A stretch of DNA of 64,000 bases from Vibrio sp. UCD-FRSSP16_30 (GCF_001676025.1 NZ_LZFW01000013.1:156753-220752); one strand, 5' to 3'. Counted from the stretch's first letter, positions 45,188-54,139 are shown. Made by a program: numbers and translations. Notes: generated by a model from the sequence alone, not told the origin.

Positions 45188-46165
45188 CTAACCTACTTTA
45201 AAGTGCCGGCAACAAGAAGAGAAATGTCGTCGGCGTTTTTCTAAATGCTCACAGTAACAAGTCAATTCTTCAATCGTACCCACGGGGCCGTGAAATAGTC
45301 TGCCAAAATCAACAATAAGCTTGAGCCAATTATCATGAGAAATATTCATTGTGGTCAGTAACCTAGCACTGTCTTCACTAATAACCCCACGTTTATCCTC
45401 ACGAATAATACGCCCAGTATCATCAACTAATTCCAAATAATCTTTAAGTGAAAAGGCGATGCCTTTAGGTTGATTTTCTCGTTCATGCCCAATGAAAGGC
45501 AGAAGAGTTTTAGGCTGCTCATTGTTATATACAGCTCGAATACGAAGTTGAATACTAGTATGATCTGACTGCTCTGGGGTTTTCGCCATCTTTGCTCTGA
45601 TCGGGTTTAAATCAATATAAGCCATACATGTCAAAAGTGCAGTATCGTCCAATAATGCTTGTGACTTAAAACGCCCCTCCCAGAAACGACCAGTACAGCT
45701 ATCTTCTTGATTTGCTTGCCTTGCAATCGGTTCATTAAGACAGCGCATAAACCAACTGATATCACACAATCGGCTACGGTAAATCGCAATAGAGTGTTTT
45801 AATTTCGCAATCTCATAAGCTTCAATTGAATTACCACGCACAAACTTCTGAGTTAAATGATCCCCTTTAAATAGTTTATGCCATTGCTCAACAACCTCTC
45901 TATCACTCCAATTATTTGCCGTGTCTACATCCACTCTCAATATGACATGTAGATGATTGGACATAATGGCAAAGGCTGCTAAATTTATAGCAAAAACAGC
46001 TTCAAGCTTGGTCAGCATTGACTCAATCCAACTGCGCCTATGGTCATAATTTCGACCTGAGTACGGATCATCTCCACACAGAAATGCTCGGCGGACAACA
46101 CGGCTACAACAGTGGTAGTAAGGGGTATCTTCAATACTTATCTGAGTTCTGCGAGGGCGTGGCAT
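45188..46165 (-). CDS. REP-associated Y1 transposase (RAYT), IS200-like
   Basis: A 325-residue Y1/HUH transposase. The HUH motif is NHLHVILRVD (HLH), within AAFAIMSNHLHVI, near residue 70. Further on lie GRFWEGRFKSQALLDDTALLTCMAYIDLNPIRAKMA, with a Tyr candidate for the catalytic residue (AYIDLNP). Typical IS200 enzymes have about 150 residues; this longer type matches the chromosomal RAYT group that acts on short repeats instead of full insertion sequences. The C-terminal third (RKR..Cys/His-rich) is not in the small enzymes. It is preceded by MPRPRRTQISIEDTPYYHC. Copies of a related 24-base repeat flank it. Confidence 0.83.
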   Translation of the reverse strand: MPRPRRTQISIEDTPYYHCCSRVVRRAFLCGDDPYSGRNYDHRRSWIESMLTKLEAVFAINLAAFAIMSNHLHVILRVDVDTANNWSDREVVEQWHKLFKGDHLTQKFVRGNSIEAYEIAKLKHSIAIYRSRLCDISWFMRCLNEPIARQANQEDSCTGRFWEGRFKSQALLDDTALLTCMAYIDLNPIRAKMAKTPEQSDHTSIQLRIRAVYNNEQPKTLLPFIGHERENQPKGIAFSLKDYLELVDDTGRIIREDKRGVISEDSARLLTTMNISHDNWLKLIVDFGRLFHGPVGTIEELTCYCEHLEKRRRHFSSCCRHFKVG

Positions 46166-46230
46166 AATATTATTCCAGCATCGTTAACTCATCTTAGTTT
46201 AGCTGATGGTGAAAAAATGTGCTATTTAAC

Positions 46231-46254
46231 ATGGGTGGCCACTTTAAAAGAAGC
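46231..46254 (-). repeat. RAYT-associated short repeat, copy E (inverted)
   Basis: ATGGGTGGCCACTTTAAAAG continues to GAAGC. Its reverse complement, GCTTCTTTTAAAGTGGCCACCCAT in two parts, aligns with copy B with one base substitution and two single-base shifts. It lies 66 bases upstream of the transposase start, so the locus is bounded by inverted repeat ends. Confidence 0.65.
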
Positions 46255-46356
46255 TTGAAGTGCGGAAATGACAATTATCTTACTTGCCTGTTACACAACT
46301 TTGTATGGGGTTATGTATATTTCGGGGAGACTGGATTATCGATAGTGAACAAATAG

Positions 46357-47055
46357 ATGGCAAACTTTGCTACTCACCTTAAAGCTGGCGTTGCTGTTAC
46401 TGGCATTGCTTCTGCCACTCTTTTATCAAAAGGCGATATCACAATTCAAACCGCTTTGTGGCTATGGTTTGTTGGCACCATTGGTAGTCTTTATCCTGAT
46501 ATCGATTCTGATAATTCTACCTCCCTTGAGGTTATCTACGGATCACTCTCCATCGCCCTTTGCTTTGGCGCCATGCACTACGTCATTGGTGATGCGCATA
46601 CGCCAACATCCCTACTTCGCCTATTACTCATCCCTCTGGGGATCTACCTTTTTCTTCATCAAGTACTGCTGCGTATTTTTAAGAAAATCACCGCACACCG
46701 CGGCGCATGCCACTCTATTATATTTGGGGTAGCCAATACGATATTATTGGTCAATTTAACCTTCTATTTAGCCGCGCATATCATCGTCAAACCGGCACTC
46801 ACCGCCTGGTTGACAGGGTTTTTCTTTATAATCGGCTTTCTACTGCACCTGTTAATGGATGAAATTAATAGTATTGAGTTACCACGCTTTAAGCTAAAAA
46901 ACTCATTTGGCACAGCATTAAAGCTACTGCCTGACAACCATATTCTATTAAGCGTATGCCTTATTGCGATCTGTCTAGTAGGATATTTTTATTCACCTAG
47001 CCTAACCGATACCTTGAGGGTATTGAGCGATTGGAGTCACTTTTCTTTATATTAA
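46357..47055 (+). CDS. YdjM-like membrane-bound metal-dependent hydrolase (DUF457)
   Basis: A 232-residue membrane protein with five to six helices. The metal-site motif of the DUF457 family is seen as MANFATHLKAG (His), GSLYPDIDSDNS (Asp/Asp), ITAHRGACHSIIFG (HRGxxHS) and GFLLHLLMDEINSIELPRF. These residues are the supposed metal ligands. E. coli YdjM is SOS-induced, but no LexA box was seen here. Start taken at ATG 46357 without a strong ribosome site. Physiological substrate unknown. Confidence 0.75.
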   Translation: MANFATHLKAGVAVTGIASATLLSKGDITIQTALWLWFVGTIGSLYPDIDSDNSTSLEVIYGSLSIALCFGAMHYVIGDAHTPTSLLRLLLIPLGIYLFLHQVLLRIFKKITAHRGACHSIIFGVANTILLVNLTFYLAAHIIVKPALTAWLTGFFFIIGFLLHLLMDEINSIELPRFKLKNSFGTALKLLPDNHILLSVCLIAICLVGYFYSPSLTDTLRVLSDWSHFSLY

Positions 47056-47065
47056 AAACAACCAC

Positions 47066-47998
47066 TTACTTCTGCTGATAAATGTCCTCACCATATTTAT
47101 CGACTAAACCATCGAGCCTAATGTTGATAAAACTAGGTTCTTTATCAGCAAAAGAAACCCAAAGGATATGATCCATATGAACACCTCGGTCTGCAGGTGT
47201 AAAATCACCGCCAGTAGTTCCAAGTTGGATATGATCGCGACCATGCTTTTCTTCATAGTAATAAGTATGTTCATGACCATTTAAAACGGTATAGTCAAAT
47301 TGACTTAAAGCAGGCTCCAATAATGAAAACCCTGAAGAATCATCACTCCACAATGGCTTATGCATTAAAACAAACACCCAACTGGCATCCTCATTATCGC
47401 TCAATACTTTCAAAAAATAGTCGAGTTGTTGCGGGCTAATTCTTCCATATTTCCGTTCATTCAAACTTGCATATTCTGTGTTTAAAAAAGCCTCTTTTCC
47501 TCTCGATTTATACAGCTCTACAGCTTCATTACGCAGTGTTTTAATTTCACTAAATCGATGAGCAGTAAAGTCCTCTGAATCTAGCATCAAAAACAACATT
47601 TCTTTATAACGAAAGTGGTAATAGCGTGGCCCAATATTGGATTCCCACCATTGCCTCATCTGAATATTTGAAATGTCGTGATTACCTACCACGGGATAAA
47701 ATGGCAACTCACTTTTTGCAGTAATAGTGGTAAAGCTATCCCATTGTGAATTCATCGTCGGAAGATCTTCGGTGCCTCCTTCGATTAAATCACCAATAGA
47801 CAGAATGAATTCCGGTTTAAGTAGTGATATTGCATCAACAGCATTTTCATAAACACCTGCACGCTCACCGCCAGTCAGATCGCCAATAACGGCAAAATGT
47901 ACCGTAGTATCCGCTCCCTTAGGTGCATCAAACGTAATATTACTCTTAGAATAGACAGCCTGTGATAACAAGCACATAAGCAAAAGCGACGTTTTCAT
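47066..47998 (-). CDS. Secreted calcineurin-like metallophosphoesterase
   Basis: A 310-residue protein with an N-terminal signal (MKTSLLLMCLLSQAVYSKS). The metallophosphoesterase motifs are in order: FAVIGDLTGG (GDxx), ILSIGDLIEGG (GDLx), YPVVGNHDISN (GNHD), LMHKPLW (H), and NGHEHTYYY (GHxH). This is the full metal-binding set of periplasmic phosphoesterases of the PhoD/purple-acid type. GGGAG at 6 bases supports ATG 47998 over the ATG at 48010. Substrate unknown; likely phosphate mono/diester or lipid phosphate. It stands alone and is convergent with the YdjM-like gene. Confidence 0.82.
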   Translation of the reverse strand: MKTSLLLMCLLSQAVYSKSNITFDAPKGADTTVHFAVIGDLTGGERAGVYENAVDAISLLKPEFILSIGDLIEGGTEDLPTMNSQWDSFTTITAKSELPFYPVVGNHDISNIQMRQWWESNIGPRYYHFRYKEMLFLMLDSEDFTAHRFSEIKTLRNEAVELYKSRGKEAFLNTEYASLNERKYGRISPQQLDYFLKVLSDNEDASWVFVLMHKPLWSDDSSGFSLLEPALSQFDYTVLNGHEHTYYYEEKHGRDHIQLGTTGGDFTPADRGVHMDHILWVSFADKEPSFINIRLDGLVDKYGEDIYQQK

Positions 47999-48166
47999 TG
48001 ATACTCCCATTCATTAATCCAGTAGCAAGTAACCATAAACAATCACGTATAAACTCCGTTAACATATTGATAATGTTAGCTCATATCTTTACACTAATTT
48101 TAATCATTCAGATAAATAAGCCTACAGTCATAAGCTTAGTCTTTATCTGCTTCATTATGACAATAC

Positions 48167-48185
48167 AGAGGTAAGGATTACCTCT
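48167..48185 (+). promoter_or_regulatory. Palindrome around the ribosome site of the YiiX-like gene
   Basis: AGAGGTAA-GGA-TTACCTCT is a perfect 8-bp-arm palindrome ending one base before the GTG at 48187. It contains the only good Shine-Dalgarno sequence, so the mRNA could hide its own ribosome site, or this may be an operator. Confidence 0.45.
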
Positions 48186-48186
48186 A

Positions 48187-49800
48187 GTGGCCTTAGCTTG
48201 TATATCAAATGAGATATTAAGCAAAAAGCGGGCGAAACAAGGAACGATATTCAATTTGTCTAGTTTTACGAGTTATTTACAGCTATCTAAACGCATAATC
48301 TTCAGACTCAGCATTACTTTATTAGTCATACTCAGTGTCGGCTGCTCCTCGTCAAAATACGCCACAGTAAAGGAAGCTAAAGAGCACCCTCTTTGCGCCG
48401 ATCCTACTTATAGTTGGAACAAAAATCTTTCCCCAGCGCAGATAAAAGCTAACCCTGCTATTAAAAAAGCAGTCACAGACTACATCAGGCTAAATGAACA
48501 GATGTTATCTCATCGCGAACAAGTATTTATGGGCTTAGAGTCGGTAAAGACCGAATACTCCCAAGACAATCCTATTCCTTCTAAACTGTTAAATAGACTG
48601 AATAAAAAACTAGTCACAAGCGTTAATCTGGCTTATCAATATGAAGACGTATTACAAGATAATTACTGTTGGTACGATAACTTAAAAGCGGAAAAACAAG
48701 ATTACTCTTCCTTTATCGGCTTCATGTTAGAACTCTCAAGCGCGCTGACTCTTTACGATACTTATATGCAAGTTTTCAGTGTCACCCATGAAAATCAGCG
48801 TCTAAGTCGCTTTTTAAATCAAGGGGATGATGGATATAAAAAACCGGCTAATTCTCTTTTTCTATACACTCAAAATATTCAAGATCTGGCCAACATCAAA
48901 CGCCTAGAAGAACAAGTGCTGTTCTATCAACAAAATATCAAGCACTACGACTTACTAACCCAATATCCACGACTGTGGTATCTCAAACTCAACATAGAAC
49001 AAAGCCCAACATTTCAACGCATTCCTGAAATGGAGTTTAGCAATGTCATCTCCAAGAGATTCAGTAACAATGTAGATTACGTCACTTACGATTTAGAAGA
49101 ACTCAACCGCTCAGCCATTAATGGCATCAGCAGTTTCTTTGGTAATGTCACCGGGTTATTTGAAGCCAGAACGGGGTATTTATATGACTCACCAGAAGTT
49201 CTAGCCAATGTCACCTCCCACCTTCAAGCCGGTGATATCCTTCTTGAGAAGACGCCATTTCGTCTTACCGATAAGGTCATTCCGGGTTATTGGGGGCACG
49301 CTGCCGTCTGGATTGGAAATGAGCAAGAATTAAAGGCATTAGGTATTTGGGACCATCCTATCGTCAGTAAATACCACCAGCAGATCAAAGAGGGTCGATT
49401 AGTTGCAGAAGCACTTCGCACAGGGGTGCAGCTCAGTCCTCTTGAACATTTTATGAATATTGATGATTTAGCCCTCATTCGAGTTAAAAACCAAACCAAA
49501 GAGCGTAAACAACAAGTCATCATCGATTCTTTACGCCAAATAGGTAAAGAATACGACTTCAATTACGACATCGAAACCACAGACAGAATCGTCTGTTCAC
49601 AGCTTGTTTATATTGCCTATGACGACATTAACTGGTCAACAGACAAGGTGATGGGACGCTACACCATCAGTCCCGATGCAATAGCAAAGCAAGCTCTGCA
49701 CAATTCAAATATCAATATTGAACTACTTTATATCAACAGCAACAAAGTTGAATCAGAGCTATCAACAAAGATGCATCAAGTACTTCAATCTGAGCAATAA
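48187..49800 (+). CDS. Lipoprotein with YiiX/YebB-like papain-fold (NlpC/P60 superfamily) amidase domain
   Basis: A 537-residue protein started at GTG 48187. After a long basic N-terminus, a hydrophobic run ends ILLVILSVGC-like (lipobox LSVGC at about residue 53). Residues 60-340 are helical and unassigned. Residues about 345-520 are the permuted papain-like domain: AGDILLEKTPF, WGHAAVWIG (catalytic His), IVCSQLVYIAY (catalytic Cys). Such enzymes cleave amide bonds in peptidoglycan or lipids. The start is uncertain because the signal sequence is unusually far in. Single gene. Confidence 0.72.
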   Translation: MALACISNEILSKKRAKQGTIFNLSSFTSYLQLSKRIIFRLSITLLVILSVGCSSSKYATVKEAKEHPLCADPTYSWNKNLSPAQIKANPAIKKAVTDYIRLNEQMLSHREQVFMGLESVKTEYSQDNPIPSKLLNRLNKKLVTSVNLAYQYEDVLQDNYCWYDNLKAEKQDYSSFIGFMLELSSALTLYDTYMQVFSVTHENQRLSRFLNQGDDGYKKPANSLFLYTQNIQDLANIKRLEEQVLFYQQNIKHYDLLTQYPRLWYLKLNIEQSPTFQRIPEMEFSNVISKRFSNNVDYVTYDLEELNRSAINGISSFFGNVTGLFEARTGYLYDSPEVLANVTSHLQAGDILLEKTPFRLTDKVIPGYWGHAAVWIGNEQELKALGIWDHPIVSKYHQQIKEGRLVAEALRTGVQLSPLEHFMNIDDLALIRVKNQTKERKQQVIIDSLRQIGKEYDFNYDIETTDRIVCSQLVYIAYDDINWSTDKVMGRYTISPDAIAKQALHNSNINIELLYINSNKVESELSTKMHQVLQSEQ

Positions 49801-49941
49801 AAATACGTCTATCCTTAAAACGTCCTTTCAGCTAGATATTCACAACCACAATTTGAACAACTTAAGAAAAATTTTCGACCGTAAGCCTATATTCCTTTGT
49901 TTGATATTTCATCAATACGCTAACTAAGGTATAAAGGCGCT

Positions 49942-50829
49942 ATGAAAATACCTAAAAGAATACAGCCTTTAGTTGACGATGGTTTAGTTGACGAGGTGCA
50001 AAGCCAACTTATGAGTGGCAAAGAAGCATCAGTGTATATAGTACGCTGTGGTGAGACGATCCGTTGTGCCAAGGTGTACAAGGAAATAAGCCAGCGCAGT
50101 TTTAAAAAAGCCACTGCATATCGAGAAGGCCGAAAAGTACGTAATAGCCGCCGAGCTAGAGCGATGGAAAAAGGCTCTGGATTTGGTCGAGAGCAACAAG
50201 AAAAAATCTGGCAAAATGCTGAAGTAGACGCATTGTATAAGCTTGCCGCCGCAGGAGTCAGAGTGCCCCAGCCTTTTGGTTGCTTTGATGGTGTGTTACT
50301 TATGGAGCTGGTCACTGATGATGACGGCTATGTTGCGCCTAGACTCAATGACGTGGTAATGCCTGCCGAACAAGCCATTGAAGATCATCAAGTTATGATG
50401 GAATACGTGGTTAAAATGCTCTGCGTGGGTTTAATTCATGGCGACTTGTCTGAATTTAACGTGCTTGTTGATGAATATGGCCCTGTTATCATCGATTTAC
50501 CACAAGCGGTAGATGCTGCGGCAAATAACAATGCAGAATGGATGTTAGCTCGTGATATTAACAATATCCGCGACTACTATGCTCAGTTTGCACCAGAGCT
50601 AGCAAATACCGAATACGCAAAAGAAATTTGGTCTATCTATGAAAAAGGCGATTTAAAGCCCGATACTAAATTGACTGGTGAGTATACAGAAACTGAAGAT
50701 CTCGCTGACCTTAACGCGATAATGGAAGAAATTGACGCGGCCCGAATCGAAGAACAAAAACGCCGAGAGCGTGTTAAGGAAATGAACGAAGGTATAGACG
50801 AAAGCAAATTTAATTGGTCTGACTCTTAA
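49942..50829 (+). CDS. RIO1-family serine kinase
   Basis: A 295-residue kinase-like protein. ATP-binding region: LMSGKEASVYIVRCGETIRCAKVYKE (STGKExxVY-like flexible loop and catalytic Lys). Catalytic loop: LIHGDLSEFNVLV (HGDLSEFNxL), and metal loop: VIIDLPQAVD (IDLPQ). These are the defining RIO1 motifs. The C-terminal tail is charged. RIO1 kinases in archaea and eukaryotes mature the small ribosomal subunit; the role of the bacterial form is not established. AAGGTATAAAGGCGCT precedes the ATG. Monocistronic. Confidence 0.87.
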   Translation: MKIPKRIQPLVDDGLVDEVQSQLMSGKEASVYIVRCGETIRCAKVYKEISQRSFKKATAYREGRKVRNSRRARAMEKGSGFGREQQEKIWQNAEVDALYKLAAAGVRVPQPFGCFDGVLLMELVTDDDGYVAPRLNDVVMPAEQAIEDHQVMMEYVVKMLCVGLIHGDLSEFNVLVDEYGPVIIDLPQAVDAAANNNAEWMLARDINNIRDYYAQFAPELANTEYAKEIWSIYEKGDLKPDTKLTGEYTETEDLADLNAIMEEIDAARIEEQKRRERVKEMNEGIDESKFNWSDS

Positions 50830-50878
50830 TTTCTTCAGCTTTGTTTATTGATTGCATTGTACATTTGTTTCTAAGAAA

Positions 50879-50900
50879 TGGCCCCTTACATAGGGCCATA
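50879..50900 (+). terminator. Possible terminator after the RIO kinase gene
   Basis: TGGCCC and GGGCCA form a 6-bp stem with an 8-base loop. It is followed by AT-rich sequence but no T run. The 50901-51150 stretch before the ankyrin gene has no gene that I can support. Confidence 0.4.
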
Positions 50901-51150
50901 AGTTAAATAACCTTTTTATTCTCATGGTTATCGAATCGCCCCTAGTATTATGTGATAATGCAGCATATGATCTTGGGGCTCATCTGTTTGTTATATAAAG
51001 TATTTATATGATACCAATCTCTGTTAAATACATATTTATAGCATAACTTTCTAGCAAACCACCTCATATAAAATCACCCTTAGATAAAGCCCAATTAGCC
51101 CTACAGGGACGCAATCTCAATATCCCTTTTCAAACCAAGTAGTATAAGAA

Positions 51151-51660
51151 ATGACAGCAAAAACGTGGAAGTCTTACAAGAAAACCTATCGTGATGAACC
51201 CGATATTTTTGATTTTGCCAGAACAGGGGATTTGCGCGGTCTAGCCAATATTTTAACCTCTCAATCCGAGTTTGATTTTGATGCCAAGAACCACAAAGGC
51301 TACTCAGCATTGATGCTAGCGGTCTACAATGGGCAGCAAGACTTTTGTGAAGCACTGCTTCGCTGCGGCGCAGATGTAAACTCCACAGATTCCGTAGGCA
51401 ATACCCTGTTAATGAGCGCCGCCTTCAAAGGAAACCTCCCCATATTTGAGCTTCTTCTCACGTATGGCGCAGGTACCGAGTATAAAAACAAAAGTAATAT
51501 GACAGTAAAAGATTGGGCCGTTATGTTCAAAAGAACAGTCATTATTGACTATTTAAATGCTCACTATCCTGATGAAAAATCATCTTCTAAACTGAGTAAC
51601 ATAGCGAAGTTTATTAAGCTCTCATTTTTGCTCGTTCTAAAAAAAGTAATGAAAAAATAA
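51151..51660 (+). CDS. Ankyrin-repeat protein
   Basis: A 169-residue protein with about two to three ankyrin repeats (residues 15-125): DIFDFARTGDLRGLANIL, NHKGYSALMLAVYNGQQDFCEALLRCGADVN and DSVGNTLLMSAAFKGNLPIFELLLTYGAGTE, the standard GxTxLxxAxxxGxxxxxxLLLxxGAD pattern. No catalytic domain. The C-terminal 40 residues are Lys-rich and hydrophobic (FIKLSFLLVLKKVMKK), possibly a membrane anchor. Ankyrin proteins bind partner proteins, so the partner is unknown; next to it is an SGNH hydrolase gene 83 bases downstream. Confidence 0.82.
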   Translation: MTAKTWKSYKKTYRDEPDIFDFARTGDLRGLANILTSQSEFDFDAKNHKGYSALMLAVYNGQQDFCEALLRCGADVNSTDSVGNTLLMSAAFKGNLPIFELLLTYGAGTEYKNKSNMTVKDWAVMFKRTVIIDYLNAHYPDEKSSSKLSNIAKFIKLSFLLVLKKVMKK

Positions 51661-51743
51661 TCGGTTAAAGTAAGTGTCGGTGCTGGCAAGTCATGCGTAA
51701 AATCAAACGCTTATTCACAACAAAATACGAGGCAATAAAGTAA

Positions 51744-52367
51744 ATGAAACAGATATTATGTTTTGGTGATTCAAATACTTGGGGATACTCCCCTGATTTA
51801 CTTCGTCGCTACAACGAGAATGAACGTTGGACAATGCTGCTACAATCTCGCCTTGCCGACCGCTACCGTATCATAGAGGAAGGTCAAAATAGTCGAACGA
51901 CTGTACTAGAAGACCCTTATGAGCCAGGTAAAAAAGGACTCGACTACCTTCTTCCTTGCTTGGAAAGTCATCATCCAGATTTAGTACTCATTATGCTGGG
52001 AACCAATGATCTTAAAACTCGATTTCATGTATCAGCAAGTGATATCTCTAAAGGCGCAGCGCGACTGGTGCAAGTTGTACAAAACTTTAAGCACAGCTAC
52101 ATGTCAAAAGCACCAGAAGTGTTATTAATATCCCCTGCGCACGTCTACGAATCCGACCCAAATAAAGAAGGGTTTGCTGGAGCTGAAGAAAAATCTAAGC
52201 AGTTTGCACATTTCTATCAATTAAGAGCAAAAGAGCTAGGCTGTCACTTTTTAGATGCCGCCGAATTAATTGCTCCGTGCGAAAAAGAAGGTGTACATTG
52301 GCATGCAGATCAGCATGTAATACTTGCTGACAAGTTAGCAGAACTGCTGCCAGAACTACTCTCTTAA
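51744..52367 (+). CDS. SGNH/GDSL-family hydrolase
   Basis: A 207-residue cytoplasmic esterase-like protein. Block I is CFGDSNTWGY (GDSN, nucleophile Ser), block II has EGQNSRTT (Gly/Asn region), block III is LIMLGTNDLKTRF (GTND), and block V is GVHWHADQHVILAD, with the D-x-H pair (Asp and His of the triad). It resembles YrhL/arylesterase-type SGNH hydrolases. There is no signal peptide. A terminator follows at 52386. Substrate unknown; an acyl ester or arylester is probable. Confidence 0.87.
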   Translation: MKQILCFGDSNTWGYSPDLLRRYNENERWTMLLQSRLADRYRIIEEGQNSRTTVLEDPYEPGKKGLDYLLPCLESHHPDLVLIMLGTNDLKTRFHVSASDISKGAARLVQVVQNFKHSYMSKAPEVLLISPAHVYESDPNKEGFAGAEEKSKQFAHFYQLRAKELGCHFLDAAELIAPCEKEGVHWHADQHVILADKLAELLPELLS

Positions 52368-52385
52368 TCGTATCTAAGGATGTGC

Positions 52386-52441
52386 AAGCCGTAGAGAAGC
52401 GATAGGTATCTGCTCATATTTACGGCTTTTTGATATTTAAG
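52386..52441 (+). terminator. Terminator after the SGNH hydrolase gene
   Basis: AAGCCGTA and TACGGCTT form an 8-bp stem with a long loop, followed by a run of T. The rest of 52442-52639 has nothing recognised. Confidence 0.6.
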
Positions 52442-52639
52442 GAGGCGAATAACAGAGACAGAAACCAAGTAAAATATATTTTTTATCAATAAAAAATCAG
52501 TGATGCTTACAATGACTGTGCTTGCAAACATCAAGTGAGTAGGCGGAATTAACTGGCACCGTTATAATCTCATCAATTAGGTAAGAGCGTGTGCGCTTTT
52601 GTCACTCTCCAAGCTTGATAAGGTTTAATTCAAATCTGA

Positions 52640-53464
52640 TCAGTTAAAGAAATTAGCTAAACCATTTTCAACGACAGGTGTAATGTTAAAACCAATCATA
52701 AAGTCTGGTCGCACTTTCTCATCTTTTTCTATGTAGTAGTTTGCTTCAATACCAATTTTCCAGGGTCTTCCTGCTATCACTGTCGTCTTCGTAACCGTGA
52801 TATTGAGCGGTATCTCAGCTTGATCCTTTTCCCAATCATATGTAAATGTTGGTGATGAACCCACGGTCCAACCTCCTTTAAGTAGCTCAACATAAAAAAT
52901 TTGAGCAGAAGTCTTATTGATCCTACTTTCACCATCCGATACATCAGAAACACCGATTAGATGATTTGGAAACGCTCCAAAAACGCGATCTTTAGTTACT
53001 TTTCCAACTAGAAGCTCAGGACCAATCGCAAGTTGACCTGAACTCAATTCATCACTGCCTGTTGGAAGTGATACGATTAAACCAACAGCACCGATATGAC
53101 CAGCAGACAACTTAGGTGCGTATGCTAGATCAAAAGAAATGTCAGACATTCCCGATGAATCAATTTTACTTCCACCGGAATTAAAATCATTGTCTACATA
53201 CGAGATGGCAGGACGAAAGATTATTTTATCACCACCATCCAAAGGGAATGGGAGTGTTGGTTGGAATACGGTAGTCATATTACTCCCACCCTCGCGGTAG
53301 CCACCATTGTATTGAAGTTTAAAATTTAAGCTGGCGTACGCAGTATTCGGATTGGCAAGCTCCTTTGCCGCTTCTTCAGCAAGTTGCTTATTGTCAGTTT
53401 CTGCCATGACAGGCCTTGAAACGGCGCAAAAAAGTAGACTAGAAACTAGAGCTCTTGAAAACAT
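52640..53464 (-). CDS. Outer-membrane beta-barrel (MetA/phenol-transporter-like) protein
   Basis: A 274-residue exported protein with a signal peptide (MFSRALVSSLLFCAVSRPVMA). The mature protein is made of amphipathic strands with alternating residues (NLKFQYNGGYR-like, MTTVFQPTLPFPLDGGDKIIFRPAISYVDND, IGAVGLIVSLPTGSDELSSGQLAIGPELLVG) and ends with Asn rather than the usual Phe of barrels (ANFFN). This pattern fits the outer-membrane 'MetA-pathway of phenol degradation' transporter-like family of about 250-300 residues. No substrate evidence. Monocistronic. Confidence 0.62.
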   Translation of the reverse strand: MFSRALVSSLLFCAVSRPVMAETDNKQLAEEAAKELANPNTAYASLNFKLQYNGGYREGGSNMTTVFQPTLPFPLDGGDKIIFRPAISYVDNDFNSGGSKIDSSGMSDISFDLAYAPKLSAGHIGAVGLIVSLPTGSDELSSGQLAIGPELLVGKVTKDRVFGAFPNHLIGVSDVSDGESRINKTSAQIFYVELLKGGWTVGSSPTFTYDWEKDQAEIPLNITVTKTTVIAGRPWKIGIEANYYIEKDEKVRPDFMIGFNITPVVENGLANFFN

Positions 53465-53927
53465 GAAAACCTCATTGATGCAGCATATGGTGTCGATGTG
53501 GCAATAATAGATGAGTCGAACGACTAAAAATTGCCATTAGGTGACAGCAAAAATAAAGCTTATCTCGTAAGGGGAATTGTTGGGAAACCGTCCCATTGAA
53601 TGTATCTTTGAAGCTTAAAAACAGAATGGGTCTCCGTCAGCAACTATCGTAGTTTAGCGGACGCGCAGGAGTAATCAAAAGCCAATCGATGAACCGCTTT
53701 ATATTCGGTAGAACATTGATGCCCGCATTCACATGCCACCATAAATCAAATTAATTGAAAGAAGAATGTGATTAAGCCAAGGGAACAGAAAGTATGGCTG
53801 ACCCGTTAATTGTCATTAAGACGGAACAATTCTAGGAATTTGATTTACTTGAACTTTTGAGACGATTAATAACAGGGGAAATGGTTTAGCAATAAGATGT
53901 GATATAGATAGTAACGACAAGAAAGTT
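53465..53927. other. Unexplained intergenic region between an outer-membrane gene and ffs
   Basis: A 463-base stretch. All six frames are broken by stops on inspection, and I found no intact gene. The 53620-53750 part is less AT-rich than typical spacers, which hints at a decayed gene or a repeat, but I cannot name it. Confidence 0.5.
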
Positions 53928-54031
53928 GGGTGGGGGCCAGCCACATCCCGGCACACAAGTCATTCGCTGCGGCTGCTTCCTTCCGGATCTGACCGAGTTC
54001 ACGAACTATTGTTGCGGGAGGACCAACCCCC
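53928..54031 (-). ncRNA. ffs: 4.5S SRP RNA (small bacterial signal recognition particle RNA)
   Basis: On the minus strand the 104-base RNA begins GGGGGTTGGTCCTCCCGCAA and ends GGCCCCCACCC. It contains the conserved Ffh-binding core GGTCAGATCCGGAAGGAAGC next to AGCCG. The ends pair (GGGGG with CCCCC) and the inner stem CCCGCAAC / GTGTGCCGGG is as in E. coli 4.5S RNA (114 bases). It guides ribosomes to the membrane with Ffh. In E. coli ffs lies near ybaZ and tesB, and atl and tesB are next to it here. Confidence 0.95.
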
Positions 54032-54139
54032 ATAGAGCATCTTTAACAATTAGCTTTGCTAAAGAAGTGCTTGGATTATTCATCATCCACTGCTTTTATA
54101 CAAGTGCTTTTTATTGCTTTAGTGCTAAGCGTTGAAAGT

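Larger units (their letters stand above)
44922..46254. mobile_element. REP-type (RAYT) transposase locus bounded by inverted repeats
   Basis: The transposase gene lies between GCCACCCAT (44972-44980) and its inverse ATGGGTGGC (46231-46239). Outer limits are approximate and no target duplication was identified. The 44981-45187 stretch between the left repeat and the gene has nothing recognisable. Confidence 0.5.

Noticed and set aside
46261..46356. LexA (SOS) box before the YdjM-like gene
   Set aside because: E. coli YdjM is LexA-controlled, but no CTGT-N8-ACAG match is present here.
53637..53748. Possible remnant of a regulator or transposase on the minus strand
   Set aside because: A first reading suggested a LysR-like tail, but it came from dropping one base at a line join; with the correct sequence the frame does not continue, so no family can be claimed.
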